A DNA stretch of 5,308 nt from Anaerolineales bacterium (GCA_030668545.1 DAOUTT010000173.1:1-5308); one strand, 5' to 3'; counted from the first letter of the stretch, positions 1 to 5,308 are shown. Notes: generated by a model from the letters alone, not told the origin. Program-made: numbers and translations.

Positions 1-87
1 CTGCGAGGGATGGATCAGCAACGCAGTTGATCTCGACCCACCGCACAGCCATCGACCATTGACTATTTCAGCATAATTTGCGGAAGA

Positions 88-744
88 TCATGGATCGCGG
101 CGGACAACGCCCTTTTTCCACGCGTAAACAGCAGCCTGCGTCCGGTCCACCACGTGGAGTTTGCTCAAGATGTTGCTGACATGTCCTTTGACCGTATGCT
201 CACTGATCACCAGGTGTTCGGCAAGCTGATGGTTATTATATCCACTAGCAATCAGTTTTAAGATTTCCATCTCCCGGCTGGTCAGTTCAGTGTAAAGTCT
301 TTCATCGTCTCGTTTGGAGCCGTGGAGTTCCTGGATGACACGTGCAGCTACGCGCGAATGCAGGGAAGGCTCGCCACGCGCTGCCTTTCTGACCGCTTCA
401 GCAAGTTCTTCCATCTTCACATCTTTGAGTATGTAGGAGAGGGCTCCGGCTTGTAATGCCGGAAAGATATGCTCGTCCTCGTGATAGGAAGTAAGAACGA
501 CTATTTGGGTCCGCGGGCTGATGTTTTTCACCTGGCGTGTTGCTTCAACTCCATCTGTCGCGCCCATGATTAGATCCATCAAGACAACATCTGGAATCAG
601 CTCTTCCGTCAGTTTGACAGCATCTGCTCCATTTTCGGCCTCCCCCACAACCTCGAATTCATCATGGCTATCGAAGAAGCCCCGAACACCCTGGCGCACA
701 ATTTCATGGTCGTCTACGAGCAAGATCGTAATTGGATTATTCAT
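88..744 (-). CDS. NarL/FixJ-family response regulator (REC + LuxR-type HTH)
   Basis: This is a DNA-binding response regulator, probably the cytoplasmic partner of the kinase encoded just upstream. Numbering here counts from the GTG at 747, which gives 219 residues. An N-terminal receiver domain (about 6-122) shows the acidic pair D12-D13, phospho-acceptor D58 in the VVLMDL strand, switch residue T86 in VVLTSY and K108 in the ILKD motif. A linker leads to a LuxR/GerE helix-turn-helix (about 153-213) with LTSREMEIL, the recognition helix SEHTVKGHVSNIL and a closing KLHVVDRTQA. Length and order are typical of the NarL/LiaR/VraR class. The ATG at 744 was chosen; the GTG directly before it at 747 is also possible, because an AAGGAAGAG ribosome site (758-750) serves both. 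The start lies inside the last codons of the kinase, so translation is probably coupled. The DNA target cannot be read from the protein. Confidence 0.95.
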   Translation of the reverse strand: MNNPITILLVDDHEIVRQGVRGFFDSHDEFEVVGEAENGADAVKLTEELIPDVVLMDLIMGATDGVEATRQVKNISPRTQIVVLTSYHEDEHIFPALQAGALSYILKDVKMEELAEAVRKAARGEPSLHSRVAARVIQELHGSKRDDERLYTELTSREMEILKLIASGYNNHQLAEHLVISEHTVKGHVSNILSKLHVVDRTQAAVYAWKKGVVRRDP

Positions 745-2239
745 CACTGCTCTTCCTTGATCTGATTTGAACTCGCGAAAGCACCGTAAACGAAACTTCT
801 GTTCCTTCGCCGATGGCGCTTTTGATTTTCAGTTCACTTCCCAGCCCGCTGGCTCGCTCCTGCAGCGAGCGCAGTCCGAAACCAGTACGATTTTCCTGCA
901 AGTCAAATCCTTTCCCATCATCTTTGATCGTACAACTTAGATCCTGATCGGAATATACCAATCTGACGAGTACATTCGTGGCCTGGCTGTGCCGAGCGAC
1001 ATTGGACAAGGTCTCTCGTACGATTTTTAAGATGGCCTGCTCAATATCCACTGGAAGTGGTCGCTCGTTTTGGATCTGCAAATCGAGCTCGATCTCGTTC
1101 TGCTGCAACCAATCCTCTGTAAACTGACGCAGAGCAGGTACTAATCCTTTGTCCTCCAATACCGGAGGAAGAAGTTCCTTGATCAGGCCGGTCAATTCCT
1201 CCCGCAGGTTATCGATCAAAAGCTCGGCCTGCTCGGCGTGGGTTTGAGCTTTATCCAGATCTTTGCCCATCAATCTTTGGACGGTGCTAATCTGAGCTGA
1301 GGCGGCAAATGCCATTTGCTTTACACTGTCGTGAAGATCACGCGCCAGACGGTTGCGTTCTTCTACGAGTGCCAATTCGCGGCGTGTCTCCAGAAGATCC
1401 TCGAGTTCCCTGGCCATCTGGTTTAGGCGATTGGCCAGTTGTCCAACCTCGTCCTCGGAAGGATCGTCTATGGCGATAGTAAAATCCCCCTGACTCCAAG
1501 AAAGCGATGCTTCCGCAAGTTGCTCCAGCCGGCTTGTTAAGGTTCTCCCTGCTAGAAAACCAAAAACGGTACCGATCAACCCAGCAACAATCGCGAAGAT
1601 CAAGAAACTGATCCCCAGGACGGGCAGTAGGTCGCCCAGATACGATGCCAGGGTTGGGGCTGCCGCCGACATAGCTATGACGCCGAGCACATGCTCGTGT
1701 GGATCATCCCAAACGGGTACAGCCATGACAACGGTGTTCTCCGAATTCACACTGGAAAACAAATTAGGTGAATTTTCTTCTCCCGCCAGGGCGGCCATGA
1801 GCGGGGCTTCCCATCCCGGCAAGCTGTCGAAATCCAACGCCTGACCGACGGCTGCATCATCGATATAACCCGCGGGGGACATTCCCAGTAGTAGCCCATC
1901 ACTTCGGATGACGAGCAGACCGTCAGTATCGCCGAATGAGTATCCCACTGTGCCTTGTGGTGGCCTGATGCCCTCTAACCAAACACCGATCTCGTCGAGA
2001 TCTTCCGGCGATTCTTCAAGGAAGTGCTGCAGACTGGGCGCGTACGTTGTTGAAACGGATTCAATCAGCCATTCAGGGATATATCCACTCTCAAACAGAT
2101 AGGAGATCGTGCCAGCTCCAACGATATAAATTATGAGCTCTATAACAAGTAACGCTCCAACCGTCACAGCGGTGTAGCTCAAGGTCAGTCTCCATCGGAG
2201 CTGTTTTCTTAGATTTTTGAGGGTTTTCCAAATTTTCAT
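737..2239 (-). CDS. Membrane sensor histidine kinase (Cache-like sensor, HAMP, HisKA_3, HATPase_c)
   Basis: This inner-membrane sensor kinase autophosphorylates a histidine and passes the phosphate to the adjacent regulator. Numbering counts from the GTG at 2257 (506 residues); the ATG at 2239 is residue 7. In order: a basic N-terminus; TM1 (about 25-50); an extracytoplasmic domain (about 51-208) whose pattern (LLVIRSDG, GMSPAGY, VVMAVPVWDD, VLGVIAMS) suggests a Cache/PAS-like fold; TM2 (about 209-237); HAMP with DEVG at 269-272; a HisKA_3 dimerisation helix with phospho-acceptor H309 in RDLHDSVKQ; and an ATPase domain with N-box E415/N419, G1 box DDGKGFD (446-452) and G2 box GFGL (459-462). 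All catalytic motifs are intact. The ATG at 2239 is preferred because a TATAAT ends seven bases before it and neither start has a Shine-Dalgarno. The regulator gene overlaps the 3' end. The ligand is unknown. The cytoplasmic half resembles LiaS/VraS-type kinases, but no LiaF-like gene is in the window. Confidence 0.93.
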   Translation of the reverse strand: MKIWKTLKNLRKQLRWRLTLSYTAVTVGALLVIELIIYIVGAGTISYLFESGYIPEWLIESVSTTYAPSLQHFLEESPEDLDEIGVWLEGIRPPQGTVGYSFGDTDGLLVIRSDGLLLGMSPAGYIDDAAVGQALDFDSLPGWEAPLMAALAGEENSPNLFSSVNSENTVVMAVPVWDDPHEHVLGVIAMSAAAPTLASYLGDLLPVLGISFLIFAIVAGLIGTVFGFLAGRTLTSRLEQLAEASLSWSQGDFTIAIDDPSEDEVGQLANRLNQMARELEDLLETRRELALVEERNRLARDLHDSVKQMAFAASAQISTVQRLMGKDLDKAQTHAEQAELLIDNLREELTGLIKELLPPVLEDKGLVPALRQFTEDWLQQNEIELDLQIQNERPLPVDIEQAILKIVRETLSNVARHSQATNVLVRLVYSDQDLSCTIKDDGKGFDLQENRTGFGLRSLQERASGLGSELKIKSAIGEGTEVSFTVLSRVQIRSRKSSDE

Positions 2240-2245
2240 CTGATA

Positions 2246-2251
2246 ATTATA
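2246..2251 (-). promoter_or_regulatory. -10 box (TATAAT) placed for leaderless start of the kinase
   Basis: A perfect TATAAT on the minus strand is separated by six bases (TATCAG) from the ATG at 2239. The usual transcription start would therefore fall on the A of that ATG, giving a leaderless mRNA. No good -35 hexamer is visible 16-18 bases upstream (AGCATG at the 17-base spacing), so this is a candidate, not a proven promoter. It agrees with the missing Shine-Dalgarno and with the terminator found between this gene and the protease. Confidence 0.45.
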
Positions 2252-2356
2252 GAGCACGGACGTAAAATCATGCTTGCGCGTCTCCCATCTCTCCCACTCA
2301 CCAAGCCCTGACTGTACATGTAAATTTGTTGATGCGATAATCCCTGATAAGAAGCG

Positions 2357-2385
2357 AAAACCAGGGCGAACCTGGGTTCGCCCTG
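2357..2385 (-). terminator. Intrinsic terminator downstream of the CPBP protease gene
   Basis: A perfect 10-bp GC-rich stem (2376-2385 paired with 2362-2371, tetraloop 2372-2375) is followed on the minus strand by G and then TTTT (2360-2357). It lies 17 bases past the protease stop codon, in the right orientation to end that transcript. The U-tract is short, so termination may be partial. Read on the plus strand the hairpin has only a weak T-run (ATCTTTG). Confidence 0.7.
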
Positions 2386-2401
2386 ATCTTTGATGGTTGG
2401 C

Positions 2402-3274
2402 TCAGTCACTTCTGCGAACTTGATTGATTTTACGGATCGACCCGGAAAACAGGATTGCGGCCGCAACAAGGATCAACACCCAGGTAATAAAATGAGCATC
2501 AATACCGGTCCTCGAGATAATATCGTATTCAAATTTCCCGGCAAAATCTGACCACCAGTATGAAAAGTTGATGATGTCGACAACCGTATGGGCGATCATC
2601 ACGGGAAGGAGCGATCCGATGGATTGTGCTAGCAACCCAAACAGCATACTGCCGAGGAAGAGATGGATGAGAAGCGGCGCTGACCAAGCCTGCTGTAAGT
2701 GCGCAGCAACGAAAAAGAGCGAGACAACAACATTGGCGGCTAGAAGACCGTAGCGTTTCTCGAGCGGAACTTGAGCATAGCCGCGAAAACCGGTTTCCTC
2801 ACAAATACCTGCTACCAGGGAGGTCATGATGATCACCCCTACAGTCATCAATGGCGACAAGCTTGCATAAAAACTGGTCCCCTGGGTGAATGCTTCCGCT
2901 GGAAACTCGATAAGGCGGAAGGTGACTACCAAACCTGACTGGAAGAGCAGAACAAAGAGCCCTCCAGCAAGTAGACTCCATCTCCACATACGGGGTGAGA
3001 GTTTTGTTGCCCGGAAGGAAGTTTTCCGAGCAGTTGCCGTCGCTTTCGATCCCCAACTGCCGCTGAAGTATTTCCAGTACAGGAAAAGCAGACCGATCAT
3101 TACTATTAGTGCCACGGGCAGCGGCAAGAGCGTTCCCACGATCGGCCAGGCCATCACACCAACGGTATTGACGAGAAAGCCCAGAATGATCGCCTTGATC
3201 AAAACAGGGATTCGCTGCCACAATCTTGCAAGACCAGAGGCTGTGTTGGGTGCGGTTTTATTTTTCGTTTCCAT
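2402..3274 (-). CDS. CPBP-family intramembrane metalloprotease
   Basis: This 290-residue polytopic membrane protein belongs to the CPBP (CAAX protease and bacteriocin-processing, Abi/Rce1-like) family of intramembrane glutamate/metal-dependent proteases. The three family motifs are all present: EETGFRG at 159-165 (catalytic E159-E160, R164), FxxxH with F188 and H192, and HxxxD with H229 and D233. Hydrophobic segments are visible at about 24-42, 50-69, 98-120, 138-157, 175-192, 199-218, 222-238 and 261-279, with a basic cytoplasm-like loop at 76-99. The start is supported by AAAGGAGAT (3290-3282), nine bases from the ATG. The gene is followed by its own terminator and then the two-component genes on the same strand. 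Family members range from prenyl-protein processing to bacteriocin self-immunity and signalling proteolysis. The substrate here cannot be told. Control by the neighbouring two-component system is a guess from position. Confidence 0.93.
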   Translation of the reverse strand: METKNKTAPNTASGLARLWQRIPVLIKAIILGFLVNTVGVMAWPIVGTLLPLPVALIVMIGLLFLYWKYFSGSWGSKATATARKTSFRATKLSPRMWRWSLLAGGLFVLLFQSGLVVTFRLIEFPAEAFTQGTSFYASLSPLMTVGVIIMTSLVAGICEETGFRGYAQVPLEKRYGLLAANVVVSLFFVAAHLQQAWSAPLLIHLFLGSMLFGLLAQSIGSLLPVMIAHTVVDIINFSYWWSDFAGKFEYDIISRTGIDAHFITWVLILVAAAILFSGSIRKINQVRRSD

Positions 3275-3281
3275 CAGATTA

Positions 3282-3290
3282 ATCTCCTTT
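3282..3290 (-). promoter_or_regulatory. Ribosome binding site of the CPBP protease
   Basis: On the minus strand this reads AAAGGAGAT, with AGGAG nine bases before the ATG at 3274. It is a strong Shine-Dalgarno that decides the start. It contrasts with the kinase gene of the same strand, which has none. Confidence 0.75.
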
Positions 3291-3311
3291 GCTGCAGAAT
3301 GGGTTTGACTT

Positions 3312-3384
3312 GCTTACAGAATAGGAGAAGATGTTCTCAAGTACACGACTCTCTGAGGGGTATTCTTTCAGTACTTTTGAGGGG
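3312..3384 (-). promoter_or_regulatory. Putative protease promoter with heptamer direct repeats
   Basis: Upstream of the protease the minus strand carries CCCCTCA twice (3384-3378 and 3360-3354), 24 bases apart. A TTGAGA (3340-3335) downstream of the repeats could act as a -35 hexamer. With a 16-base spacer it points to a poor -10, TGTAAG (3318-3313). An imperfect inverted repeat, CTCAAGTAC (3336-3344) against GTACTTTTGAG (3371-3381), spans the same region. A weak core promoter with two in-phase repeats just upstream is the usual layout of activator-dependent control. The adjacent response regulator is one candidate binder. All of this is inferred from sequence pattern. Confidence 0.3.
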
Positions 3385-3457
3385 GTCGTTCCCGGTGAAG
3401 ATTGCTCACCCGAAGATGCTGGACACCATAGAGGTGAGAGATTCACAGTTTAGATCA

Positions 3458-3483
3458 GGGGGCTGAAGTGATCCTCAGCACCC
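3458..3483 (+). other. Stem-loop with one mismatch in the intergenic region
   Basis: GGGGGCTGA (3458-3466) pairs with TCAGCACCC (3475-3483) with one G/A mismatch, leaving an eight-base loop. It is followed by TAATTTGATT, too broken a T-run for a confident terminator. It could be the 5' structured part of a small transcript ending at 3649, or a weak terminator. Confidence 0.3.
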
Positions 3484-3531
3484 TAATTTGATTAAGTACA
3501 TGAGAAATACTAGAGGTGTGTAACGAGGCTG

Positions 3532-3588
3532 ATGGTGATAGTAATCGGTTCTTATCTGATAATGAAAGTAATTGGATACTTATTATAG
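3532..3588 (+). CDS. Possible 18-residue hydrophobic peptide
   Basis: A short ORF starting ATG at 3532 and stopping at TAG 3586-3588 encodes an 18-residue peptide rich in V, I, L and Y with a single lysine at position 12 (begins MVIVIGSYLI). A GAGG lies only four bases before the ATG, which is close for a Shine-Dalgarno. An intrinsic terminator follows 27 bases after the stop. Very short hydrophobic peptides of this size are known as type I toxins (Ibs family), but no antisense RNA promoter is evident and there is no sequence similarity I can claim. Chance occurrence is quite possible at this length. Confidence 0.15.
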   Translation: MVIVIGSYLIMKVIGYLL

Positions 3589-3614
3589 AGATAATAGGAA
3601 GCCAGGAATGAAAG

Positions 3615-3649
3615 CCCCCAACCGGCCCCCTCTGGTTGGTGGTATTTTT
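3615..3649 (+). terminator. Orphan plus-strand intrinsic terminator
   Basis: CCAACC (3618-3623) pairs with GGTTGG (3634-3639). The stem extends outward by two further C-G pairs beyond one mismatch and inward by a G-T and a G-C pair. The GC-rich hairpin is followed by TTTTT at 3645-3649. On the minus strand the trailing sequence is only CTTTC, so the plus strand is the functional direction. No recognised plus-strand gene lies upstream, which implies a short unannotated transcript starting somewhere in about 3390-3600. Confidence 0.55.
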
Positions 3650-3825
3650 ATGATCTAGGTACACCCGGGGGATTGGCTAACAAGTCTATTCTGGCCTATG
3701 ATTTAGATTGATTGTCCGAACAATGCAGATTGGGGGCAAGACCAACTACAAATATTCCATTTTCCTAAAAAAATCCGAATATTGGATGACGATAACAGTG
3801 TTTGTGATTTTCAACAACACTTACA

Positions 3826-3854
3826 CAGCTGATTACCTTTGTAATCGGAGGCTG
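3826..3854 (+). repeat. Bulged inverted repeat (GATTAC-CTTT-GTAATC core)
   Basis: A perfect GATTAC/GTAATC palindrome (3831-3836, 3841-3846) with a four-base CTTT loop is extended by T-G and C-G pairs and, across an AGG bulge, by CAG (3826-3828) with CTG (3852-3854). No T-run follows, so it is not a terminator. It may be a protein-binding operator or an RNA structure. Its role is unknown. Confidence 0.35.
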
Positions 3855-4027
3855 ACTTGAGATTTCATGGGTTTCCTCAAATGGATAGATTCATATATGT
3901 TTTGGGGCCTGGTAGTTGAATCCAGGGTTTTCAATCAACCAGGGATTGTCAGGTCTATAGCCTGTGGTCTATTATTTCGCATGTATCTCATCGTGATATT
4001 TGGAACATAGAAATTACCCTTTGACCC

Positions 4028-4033
4028 TATAAT
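4028..4033 (+). promoter_or_regulatory. -10 box (TATAAT) of the Cys4-DinB gene
   Basis: A perfect TATAAT would start transcription near 4040 and give a leader of about 11 bases that begins inside the ribosome site. No good -35 hexamer is seen at 16-18 bases upstream (ACATAG at the 17-base spacing). The element CTATAATYAT is shared with the candidate kinase promoter at 2251-2246. Confidence 0.4.
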
Positions 4034-4038
4034 CATAT

Positions 4039-4046
4039 GGAGGAGG
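4039..4046 (+). promoter_or_regulatory. Strong ribosome binding site of the Cys4-DinB gene
   Basis: GGAGGAGG ends four bases before the ATG at 4051. Its first GGAGG sits at the ideal seven-base spacing. This fixes the start of the gene and predicts efficient translation. Confidence 0.8.
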
Positions 4047-4050
4047 ATCA

Positions 4051-4941
4051 ATGGCAATCCAAAATGATGATTCCAGTAACACAATCCCTTATTTATTCGC
4101 GCTCGCTGCGAGATTGGAGGGAGAAGGCCAATACAACAATGCCAAACTTGCGCGCAGTGCTGCGGAAGCCATTTCCCGTCGAGCCGCATTTAATATAAAA
4201 CTGCCTTCCGGCAAATCCACGTTGGCTGATGAGTTGTACAAAGCAATTGATGTGGTCTCCAATTTCGATGTTAGCTCTGATCTTACAGATGCCCTGAAGC
4301 TTGGTGCAGATGCCATGGTTGAAGGGCGGTTGCCGTTAATCAATGAAAGCCCACATCCTTACGTATGCCGCACTTGTGGCCACGTGGTACTCAAAGAGCC
4401 TTCCGTAAATTGTCCGGTATGCAATGTCAGACCACAAACATTCAAAAGGTTTCTCCCTGTCTATTGGTTAGATGCCCTTGACCCGTTTAATGTATTGGAG
4501 AGACTTCGCCAGACACCTCAAGATGTCGCTGCCTTAATGGAAGGGTTAACCGAGGAAGATATGAATCAAGTTCCGGAGGATGGCGGCTGGAATATCCGAA
4601 ACGCAATCTCTCACTTGCGAGATGCTCAGGGTGTGATGGAATTCCGTATCAATTTGATGATAGATCAAGACAATCCAAAACTTGAGTCCAAAGCGGTATT
4701 CGAATGGGCAGCCCGAGAGGAAGACCGTCCTCCAACAACAGAGGAAATCTACAAAACCTATTATGACTCTCGCCAAAAGGTCCTCACCAAATTGGAAAGT
4801 CTCCCTCTCCGGAATTGGTGGCGGACAGGAGAACATGAAGAGTTTGGTACTCTCACAATCAAGCAGCAAGCGAGTTACTTCGCCTCCCACGAACTAACCC
4901 ACTTCCCTCAAATCGAATCCCTCATCAATCATTTTAAATGA
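4051..4941 (+). CDS. DinB-family metal-binding protein with central rubredoxin-like Cys4 domain
   Basis: This 296-residue soluble protein has three parts. Residues 10-100 form an alanine-rich, probably helical region that I do not recognise. Residues 104-128 hold a rubredoxin/rubrerythrin-type knuckle, C106-x2-C109-x11-C121-x2-C124, expected to bind iron or zinc. Residues about 145-296 look like a DinB/DUF664 four-helix bundle, with H188 in the ISHLRDAQ helix and H280/H284 in the HELTH motif forming the usual three-histidine metal site. DinB-like proteins include thiol-dependent transferases (bacillithiol and mycothiol S-transferases) and many uncharacterised members. They are unrelated to DNA polymerase IV, which shares the name. 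No signal peptide or membrane segment is seen. The start is set by GGAGGAGG. The gene stands alone on its strand and is AT-richer than the kinase/regulator genes. Substrate and pathway cannot be inferred. The domain calls are firm for the Cys4 and good for DinB. Confidence 0.85.
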   Translation: MAIQNDDSSNTIPYLFALAARLEGEGQYNNAKLARSAAEAISRRAAFNIKLPSGKSTLADELYKAIDVVSNFDVSSDLTDALKLGADAMVEGRLPLINESPHPYVCRTCGHVVLKEPSVNCPVCNVRPQTFKRFLPVYWLDALDPFNVLERLRQTPQDVAALMEGLTEEDMNQVPEDGGWNIRNAISHLRDAQGVMEFRINLMIDQDNPKLESKAVFEWAAREEDRPPTTEEIYKTYYDSRQKVLTKLESLPLRNWWRTGEHEEFGTLTIKQQASYFASHELTHFPQIESLINHFK

Positions 4942-4989
4942 ATCACAGAATAGTGAAATCCCTACTCCCTGAAATCGGAATTGAGAAAA

Positions 4990-5027
4990 TTCTTGCGTTC
5001 TCACCAATTCCGGTGAGAGCGCAAGAA
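4990..5027. terminator. Strong 16-bp stem-loop downstream of the Cys4-DinB gene
   Basis: Bases 4990-5005 pair with 5012-5027 over 16 positions with one G-T wobble and a six-base AATTCC loop. On the minus strand the stem runs into TTTTCTC, a terminator-like tail. On the plus strand it is followed by AATATG with no T-run. It probably marks the 3' end of the DinB transcript as a stabilising or Rho-stop hairpin, or terminates a transcript entering from the right. The segment CGGAATTG (4976-4983) is also perfectly complementary to the loop side at 5005-5012, so an alternative fold exists. Confidence 0.55.
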
Positions 5028-5239
5028 AATATGCCCAACGAATTGAATCCAGGGAATTAATAATTCCTTATGTTGTATTATAGAAATGGTGGGGAGCGGT
5101 ATTTCTTGGCATGATTCGATTTAACAGCAATAGTTTTTAACTACCTTCCCCATAAGTTATATTCCTTTCCATTGAGCTAATAAACGAATCCGGATCCCTT
5201 CTTTCATGGGGTGGATCTTATTGATGTAGTGACGCGCGC

Positions 5240-5308
5240 ATGATGAAACAGTCCGAATTACCCACAAACAAAGTAATCGAGGCGAATGAAGAGGTATCGC
5301 TTTCAGAA
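5240..5308 (+). CDS. Probable start of a gene cut by the window edge
   Basis: An ATG at 5240, directly followed by a second ATG at 5243, opens a frame that stays open for 23 codons to the last base. It begins MMKQSELPTNKVIEANEEV, a hydrophilic, acidic N-terminus like many cytoplasmic proteins. An in-frame TGA at 5222 limits the start. No clear Shine-Dalgarno precedes it (TAGTGACGCGCGC). A minus-strand frame is also open from the edge to about 5155, so coding direction is not certain. The family cannot be told from so few residues. Confidence 0.4.
   Translation, partial: MMKQSELPTNKVIEANEEVSLSE

Larger units (their letters stand above)
3275..4050. other. Long intergenic region between divergent genes; hairpins, no recognised gene
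   Basis: This gap of 776 bases separates the minus-strand protease from the plus-strand DinB-like gene and is visibly AT-richer than the kinase/regulator genes. It contains the protease control region (3282-3384), a hairpin with one mismatch (3458-3483), an 18-codon hydrophobic mini-ORF (3532-3588), an AT-only palindrome TATTAT-AGAG-ATAATA (3581-3596), a plus-strand terminator (3615-3649), a bulged hairpin (3826-3854) and the DinB promoter and ribosome site (4028-4046). From 3702 to 4007 one plus frame is open except for a TGA at 3858. The peptides it would give (45 and 47 residues) match no family I know and have no good ribosome site. No tRNA or known riboswitch was recognised. Confidence 0.6.

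Noticed and set aside
13..32. GATCA...TGATC inverted repeat downstream of the response regulator as a terminator
   Set aside because: The arms are only five base pairs and AT-rich with a ten-base loop, and no T-run follows on the minus strand.
2236..2469. A minus-strand frame spanning the gap between the protease and the kinase
   Set aside because: It overlaps the protease end, the terminator hairpin and the kinase start, and it has no ribosome site or family-like sequence.
3455..3664. A 69-codon minus-strand frame in the intergenic region
   Set aside because: It starts with GTG and has no ribosome site. It runs across the plus-strand terminator hairpin, and its serine/leucine-rich composition looks random.
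3541..3848. GTAATCGG repeated at 3541 and 3841, exactly 300 bases apart
   Set aside because: Eight-base repeats are common by chance and the flanks do not match.
4021..4026. TTGACC as a -35 box for the DinB-like gene
   Set aside because: The -10 would have to fall within the ribosome site at about 4044-4049, which reads AGGATC and does not resemble a -10 element.
3935..4189. An 84-codon minus-strand frame across the start of the DinB-like gene
   Set aside because: It overlaps the promoter, the strong ribosome site and the first 46 codons of a convincing gene on the other strand, and it has no recognisable motif.
3916..5054. TTGAATCCAGGG present at 3916-3927 and again at 5043-5054, flanking the DinB-like gene
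   Set aside because: A 12-base match is expected roughly once by chance in a window this size. The identity does not extend, and there is no integrase, so it is not a credible attachment site or transposon end.

Overview
The window looks like a stretch of a bacterial chromosome. Four complete genes are recognisable, and a fifth coding region probably runs off the right edge. The organism cannot be fixed from 5.3 kb. The histidine kinase phosphoacceptor region (ERNRLARDLHDSVKQ), the metalloprotease and the Cys4-DinB fusion protein are all of a kind common in Chloroflexota (Anaerolineae-like bacteria). This assignment is a tentative inference from remembered family resemblance.

Left half, minus strand, read right to left. 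A CPBP-family intramembrane protease (3274-2402) is followed by a GC-rich intrinsic terminator (about 2385-2357). After it comes a two-component system: a membrane-bound HisKA_3-type sensor kinase (2239-737), then a NarL/FixJ-type response regulator (744-88) whose start overlaps the end of the kinase. The overlap implies translational coupling. The terminator and a TATAAT box placed exactly for leaderless initiation at the kinase ATG suggest that the two-component system is transcribed on its own. Bases 1-87 downstream of the regulator show no gene and no convincing terminator.

Middle, 3275-4050. This long gap is AT-richer than the kinase/regulator genes and separates the divergent protease and DinB genes. 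It holds heptamer direct repeats upstream of the protease, several hairpins, an orphan plus-strand intrinsic terminator (3615-3649) behind an 18-codon hydrophobic mini-ORF, and a reading frame that is nearly open but broken by two stops. It may encode a small RNA or small membrane peptide, or it may be decayed sequence.

Right part, plus strand. A 296-residue protein (4051-4941) joins an N-terminal helical region of unknown family, a rubredoxin-like Cys4 knuckle and a C-terminal DinB-type metal-binding four-helix domain. A strong 16-bp stem-loop (4990-5027) lies behind it. The remaining sequence to 5239 shows nothing firm, and a probable partial ORF begins at 5240.

How the genes may work together: the kinase has a Cache-like outer domain and would phosphorylate the regulator. 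The adjacent protease gene, with repeated sites upstream, is a reasonable but unproven target. No clear mobile element, CRISPR array, tRNA or rRNA was seen.
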